From NCBI GenBank assembly GCA_028282185.1, contig JANQIJ010000402.1, positions 1-14,807 of the forward strand: a stretch of 14,807 nt of DNA, given 5' to 3'. Made by a program: the position numbers and the translations under genes. This DNA is from Rhodospirillales bacterium (GTDB taxonomy: Bacteria; Pseudomonadota; Alphaproteobacteria; Rhodospirillales; Casp-alpha2). How positions within the stretch are numbered: the first letter of the stretch is position 1; every line of letters starts with the position of its first letter. The notes beneath the pieces are model-generated. The model saw only the letters and a program-made list of their open reading frames with translations. It ran no database searches and had not been told where the DNA came from. Positions 12,818 to 14,807 of this stretch are shown here, piece after piece.

Positions 12818-14590
12818 TTATTCCTCCGCCGCCCAAAGCAGCGCCGCCATCAGCCGCCCGACCGGCGTGAAATCGTCGGTCAGCACCGGGCCTTGGGTGC
12901 CCGCCAGGCGGTCGAGCGTGTTCTGCGGCCAGCGCACCCAGCGGCGCTTCGGTCCGCGCAGGGCGACCAGACGGTCGACCGGCGCCGCCTGGTCGCCGGC
13001 AACGACGATATAGGTCACCCGTTGGCCGACCCCGGCCATGGCGGCCTGGGTTTCGTCCAATTCGGCCCAGATCTCGACGGCGGCGAAATCGAGCCGGAGC
13101 GTGCGCACCAGGGCCGCCAGAAACCGCGGCCGGCCGCCGTGATCGACCACGTTGACGGTGTAAATCCCGCCGGGTCGAAGACGCTTGGCGATCTTCCGAT
13201 GGAATTCGCGGGTCACCAGATGGGCCGGGATCGAGATGTCGTGGAAGGCATCGCCGAACACCAGGTCGAAGGCCGGCGCCTCGGGCAGGGTCTGCAGCAA
13301 GGCCCGGGCGTCCCGGTGGTGAATTTCGATCGCCGGGTGGTCCGGGTCGAGCCACATGCGGTTCCGGGCAAGCGCCGTGACCCGGGGGTCGACCTCGGCC
13401 ACGACCAGGCGGGCGTCGGGCAGGGCGGCGGCCCAGGCGCGCGGCAGGGTGTAGCCGCCGCCGCCGATGAAATAGGCGGCGAAAGGCGGCGGTGATGGCG
13501 CTGTGTCGGTCGCGTGGACCGGCGGTGGCGCCGAAGAGGCCGCCGGTTCGCCCGCCGTGGCCGGCCCGCCAGCCGGCGCCTCGGTCCCCTGTAACGGGGC
13601 CGCGCCCGGTCGGCCGAACCGGCCATAGAACGCGCGCCGGGCGTATTCGTCGACGAACTGGATATAGGGGCTATGGAGGAATTCCGGGTCGTCCCGGTCG
13701 TTGATGCTGTGCACCAGGTGGTCCAGGGCCATCAGGGCCGCAGGCCGGCCGGCGGCGGGGCCGAGATCATCCACTCGAATACAGAAATAGTCGCTTTCTT
13801 CGGTGCAGGGCGTGGTGAAGGCGGCCTGCGATTGAGCCCAGAGCGCCGTCGCGCCCAGGGCGACCGCCAGGGCGGTGCCCAAGGCGATGTCCCCGGTATC
13901 GCCGGTCTTTCGTCCGCTGAGCGCAAAGCCCAGCGCCAGGGCGGCGTAGACGGCGGCGACGGCGACCACCGTGCCGATCGAACCGATCCAGGAAATAAAC
14001 AGATAGCCGGCGGCCAGCGTGCCGGCGATGCTGCCGAGCGTGCCGACGGCGAACATTCGGCCCAGCACCGGGCCGGGCCGGGCCGGGTTGGCGTCGATCG
14101 CCAGCTTGGTCAGGATCGGCGCAACGATGCCGACGAACAGGCTGGGCAATAGGAACAGGGCCGTGGTCAGCAGGATGACGACGGGCACCGGGGCCAGACC
14201 GCTGCTCAGCAACGGGCCGGCGAGGACACGCAGCAGCACCAGCGACAGCAGGCTGAAGACACAGGCAAGCGCCAGGGCGGCGGCGAGACGCCGATTGGCG
14301 GCGCGGTCCGAAACCTCGGGCCCGGCCATGCGTCCGCCGATCCAATGGCCCAGGGACAGGCCGGCCAGGACCACGGCGATGATCGCCGTCCAGGTGTAAA
14401 GCGACATGCCCACATAGGGCGCAATCAGCCGCCCGGCGACGATCTCGATCACCAGGCCGCCGGCCGAAGACAGGAACAGGGCAATGGCGAGGAAGGTTTG
14501 CCGTAGAATGATGCGGCTCCGGTCTTTGGCGGGCGGGGGCCTTTCGCGCGCCCAGGGAAACAGGGTTCGGCGCCGCCGGCGAAAGGTCAC
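12818..14590 (-). CDS. membrane protein fused to a spermidine-synthase-like domain
   Basis: This 590-residue protein joins about seven transmembrane helices (about residues 28-250) to a soluble Rossmann domain like polyamine synthases, the plan of the 'fused MFS/spermidine synthase' proteins. The soluble part has the nucleotide-binding loop YFIGGGGYTL (373-382), acidic E399/D401 at the end of strand 2, a DAFHDISIP loop at 447-455, and TDDFTPVG near the end. True spermidine synthases have an Asp-x-x-Asp-Pro-type catalytic loop; here it is DAFHD, so aminopropyl transfer is doubtful and the physiological role of this family is not established to my knowledge. A Pro/Ala-rich segment (about 327-369) splits the synthase part and looks like a flexible insertion. 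The start is taken as GTG 14590, which overlaps the stop of a tiny upstream ORF and lacks its own ribosome-binding site. Composition matches the G/C-rich core. Confidence 0.8.
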   Translation of the reverse strand: MTFRRRRRTLFPWARERPPPAKDRSRIILRQTFLAIALFLSSAGGLVIEIVAGRLIAPYVGMSLYTWTAIIAVVLAGLSLGHWIGGRMAGPEVSDRAANRRLAAALALACVFSLLSLVLLRVLAGPLLSSGLAPVPVVILLTTALFLLPSLFVGIVAPILTKLAIDANPARPGPVLGRMFAVGTLGSIAGTLAAGYLFISWIGSIGTVVAVAAVYAALALGFALSGRKTGDTGDIALGTALAVALGATALWAQSQAAFTTPCTEESDYFCIRVDDLGPAAGRPAALMALDHLVHSINDRDDPEFLHSPYIQFVDEYARRAFYGRFGRPGAAPLQGTEAPAGGPATAGEPAASSAPPPVHATDTAPSPPPFAAYFIGGGGYTLPRAWAAALPDARLVVAEVDPRVTALARNRMWLDPDHPAIEIHHRDARALLQTLPEAPAFDLVFGDAFHDISIPAHLVTREFHRKIAKRLRPGGIYTVNVVDHGGRPRFLAALVRTLRLDFAAVEIWAELDETQAAMAGVGQRVTYIVVAGDQAAPVDRLVALRGPKRRWVRWPQNTLDRLAGTQGPVLTDDFTPVGRLMAALLWAAEE

Positions 14591-14610
14591 GCCGATGGTG
14601 CCCGGATCAT
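14587..14610 (-). CDS. 7-codon upstream ORF coupled to the synthase-like start
   Basis: AGGAGG (+ strand 14624-14629 as CCTCCT) precedes, by about 10-13 bases, a GTGATG pair; the ATG at 14610 opens MIRAPSA and stops at 14587. Its TGA overlaps the GTG start of the 590-residue protein in a GTGA arrangement, the usual form of translational coupling. Alternatively the annotated GTG is wrong and the large protein starts elsewhere. Confidence 0.35.
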   Translation of the reverse strand: MIRAPSA

Positions 14611-14679
14611 CACTTGATCCTATCCTCCTATCCGGGCTCGGGCCTAGGAAAACAGATCGTCTGGTATGACCGGCCCGGG

Positions 14680-14807
14680 ATGGCCTATGCTGTTCATAAC
14701 GAAGCAGGAGGTTACGAAGTTGGAACCGCCGACGCAGCCAAGCGACATATTGATCCCTTGAACAATGACCCGATGCCCATCGGGAGGGTGCAGGCGAGCG
14801 ACGCCGG
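14680..14807 (+). CDS. possible 5' end of a gene running off the right edge
   Basis: From ATG 14680 a frame stays open to the window end (42 complete codons) and reads like protein (MAYAVHNEAGGYEVGTADA, later NNDPMPIGRVQASDA). It is divergent from the synthase-like gene, leaving about 90 bases for promoters. No good ribosome-binding site precedes this ATG; the frame is also open upstream to a TTG at 14614, and an AGGAGG-like site at 14706-14711 lies inside it, so a later or earlier start, or no gene, are all possible. The product is not recognised. Confidence 0.35.
   Translation, partial: MAYAVHNEAGGYEVGTADAAKRHIDPLNNDPMPIGRVQASDA

Noticed and set aside
12665..13495. 276-codon open frame on the + strand opposite the synthase-like gene
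   Set aside because: Antisense to a well-supported coding region; no ribosome-binding site and low-information Gly/Arg/His-rich translation.

Overview
The window looks like chromosomal DNA of an alphaproteobacterium, probably Rhodospirillales-like. The main evidence is a G/C-rich core holding a protein-L-isoaspartate methyltransferase-like gene, a TolC-family outer-membrane channel, the polar organizer PopZ (DUF2497) and valyl-tRNA synthetase in that order, a neighbourhood I know from this class. PopZ itself is essentially an alphaproteobacterial protein. The taxonomic placement is an inference from gene content, not from a marker alignment.

Layout, left to right. (1) 1-392: the 3' end of a SpoIIE/PP2C-type serine phosphatase. 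(2) About 590-3600: a visibly A/T-richer insert with two convergent, unrelated S-adenosylmethionine-dependent methyltransferase genes. One is an FkbM-type protein (+ strand, uncertain start). The other is a PrmC/HemK-like protein with an NPPY motif (- strand), with a possible near-leaderless short ORF overlapping its start. (3) 3600-4084: a gene-poor stretch rich in short repeats and hairpins, ending in a 16-bp hairpin beside a tRNA-Cys/tRNA-Asn pair on the - strand. The insert lies on the 3' side of the tRNA-Asn gene, the classic side for integration, although no integrase is visible. (4) 4687-11531: the G/C-rich core on the + strand: a two-CBS-domain protein, the Pcm-like methyltransferase, tolC, popZ and valS, with intrinsic terminators after pcm, after tolC and after popZ, so these are mostly separate transcription units. 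The popZ tail has been partly duplicated just downstream of the gene. (5) 11532-12817: a second less G/C-rich patch with a single-pass membrane protein of unknown function, a near-perfect 21-bp hairpin just after it, and on the other strand a 20-codon ORF with a strong ribosome-binding site that converges on the same hairpin. (6) 12818-14590 (-): a large fusion of a multi-pass membrane domain with a spermidine-synthase-like domain, whose GTG start overlaps the stop of a 7-codon upstream ORF. (7) 14680-14807: a possible gene start running off the right edge.

The core genes serve housekeeping roles: tRNA supply, valine charging, cell-pole organisation, and export or efflux across the outer membrane. 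The accessory patches carry methyltransferases and small or membrane proteins of unknown role. I see no complete defence system, CRISPR array, prophage or intact insertion sequence. The most promising loose ends are the convergent mini-gene/hairpin/membrane-protein arrangement at 11700-12600, the popZ tail duplication, the Pcm-like protein lacking the usual substrate-side motif, and the two unusual translation starts.
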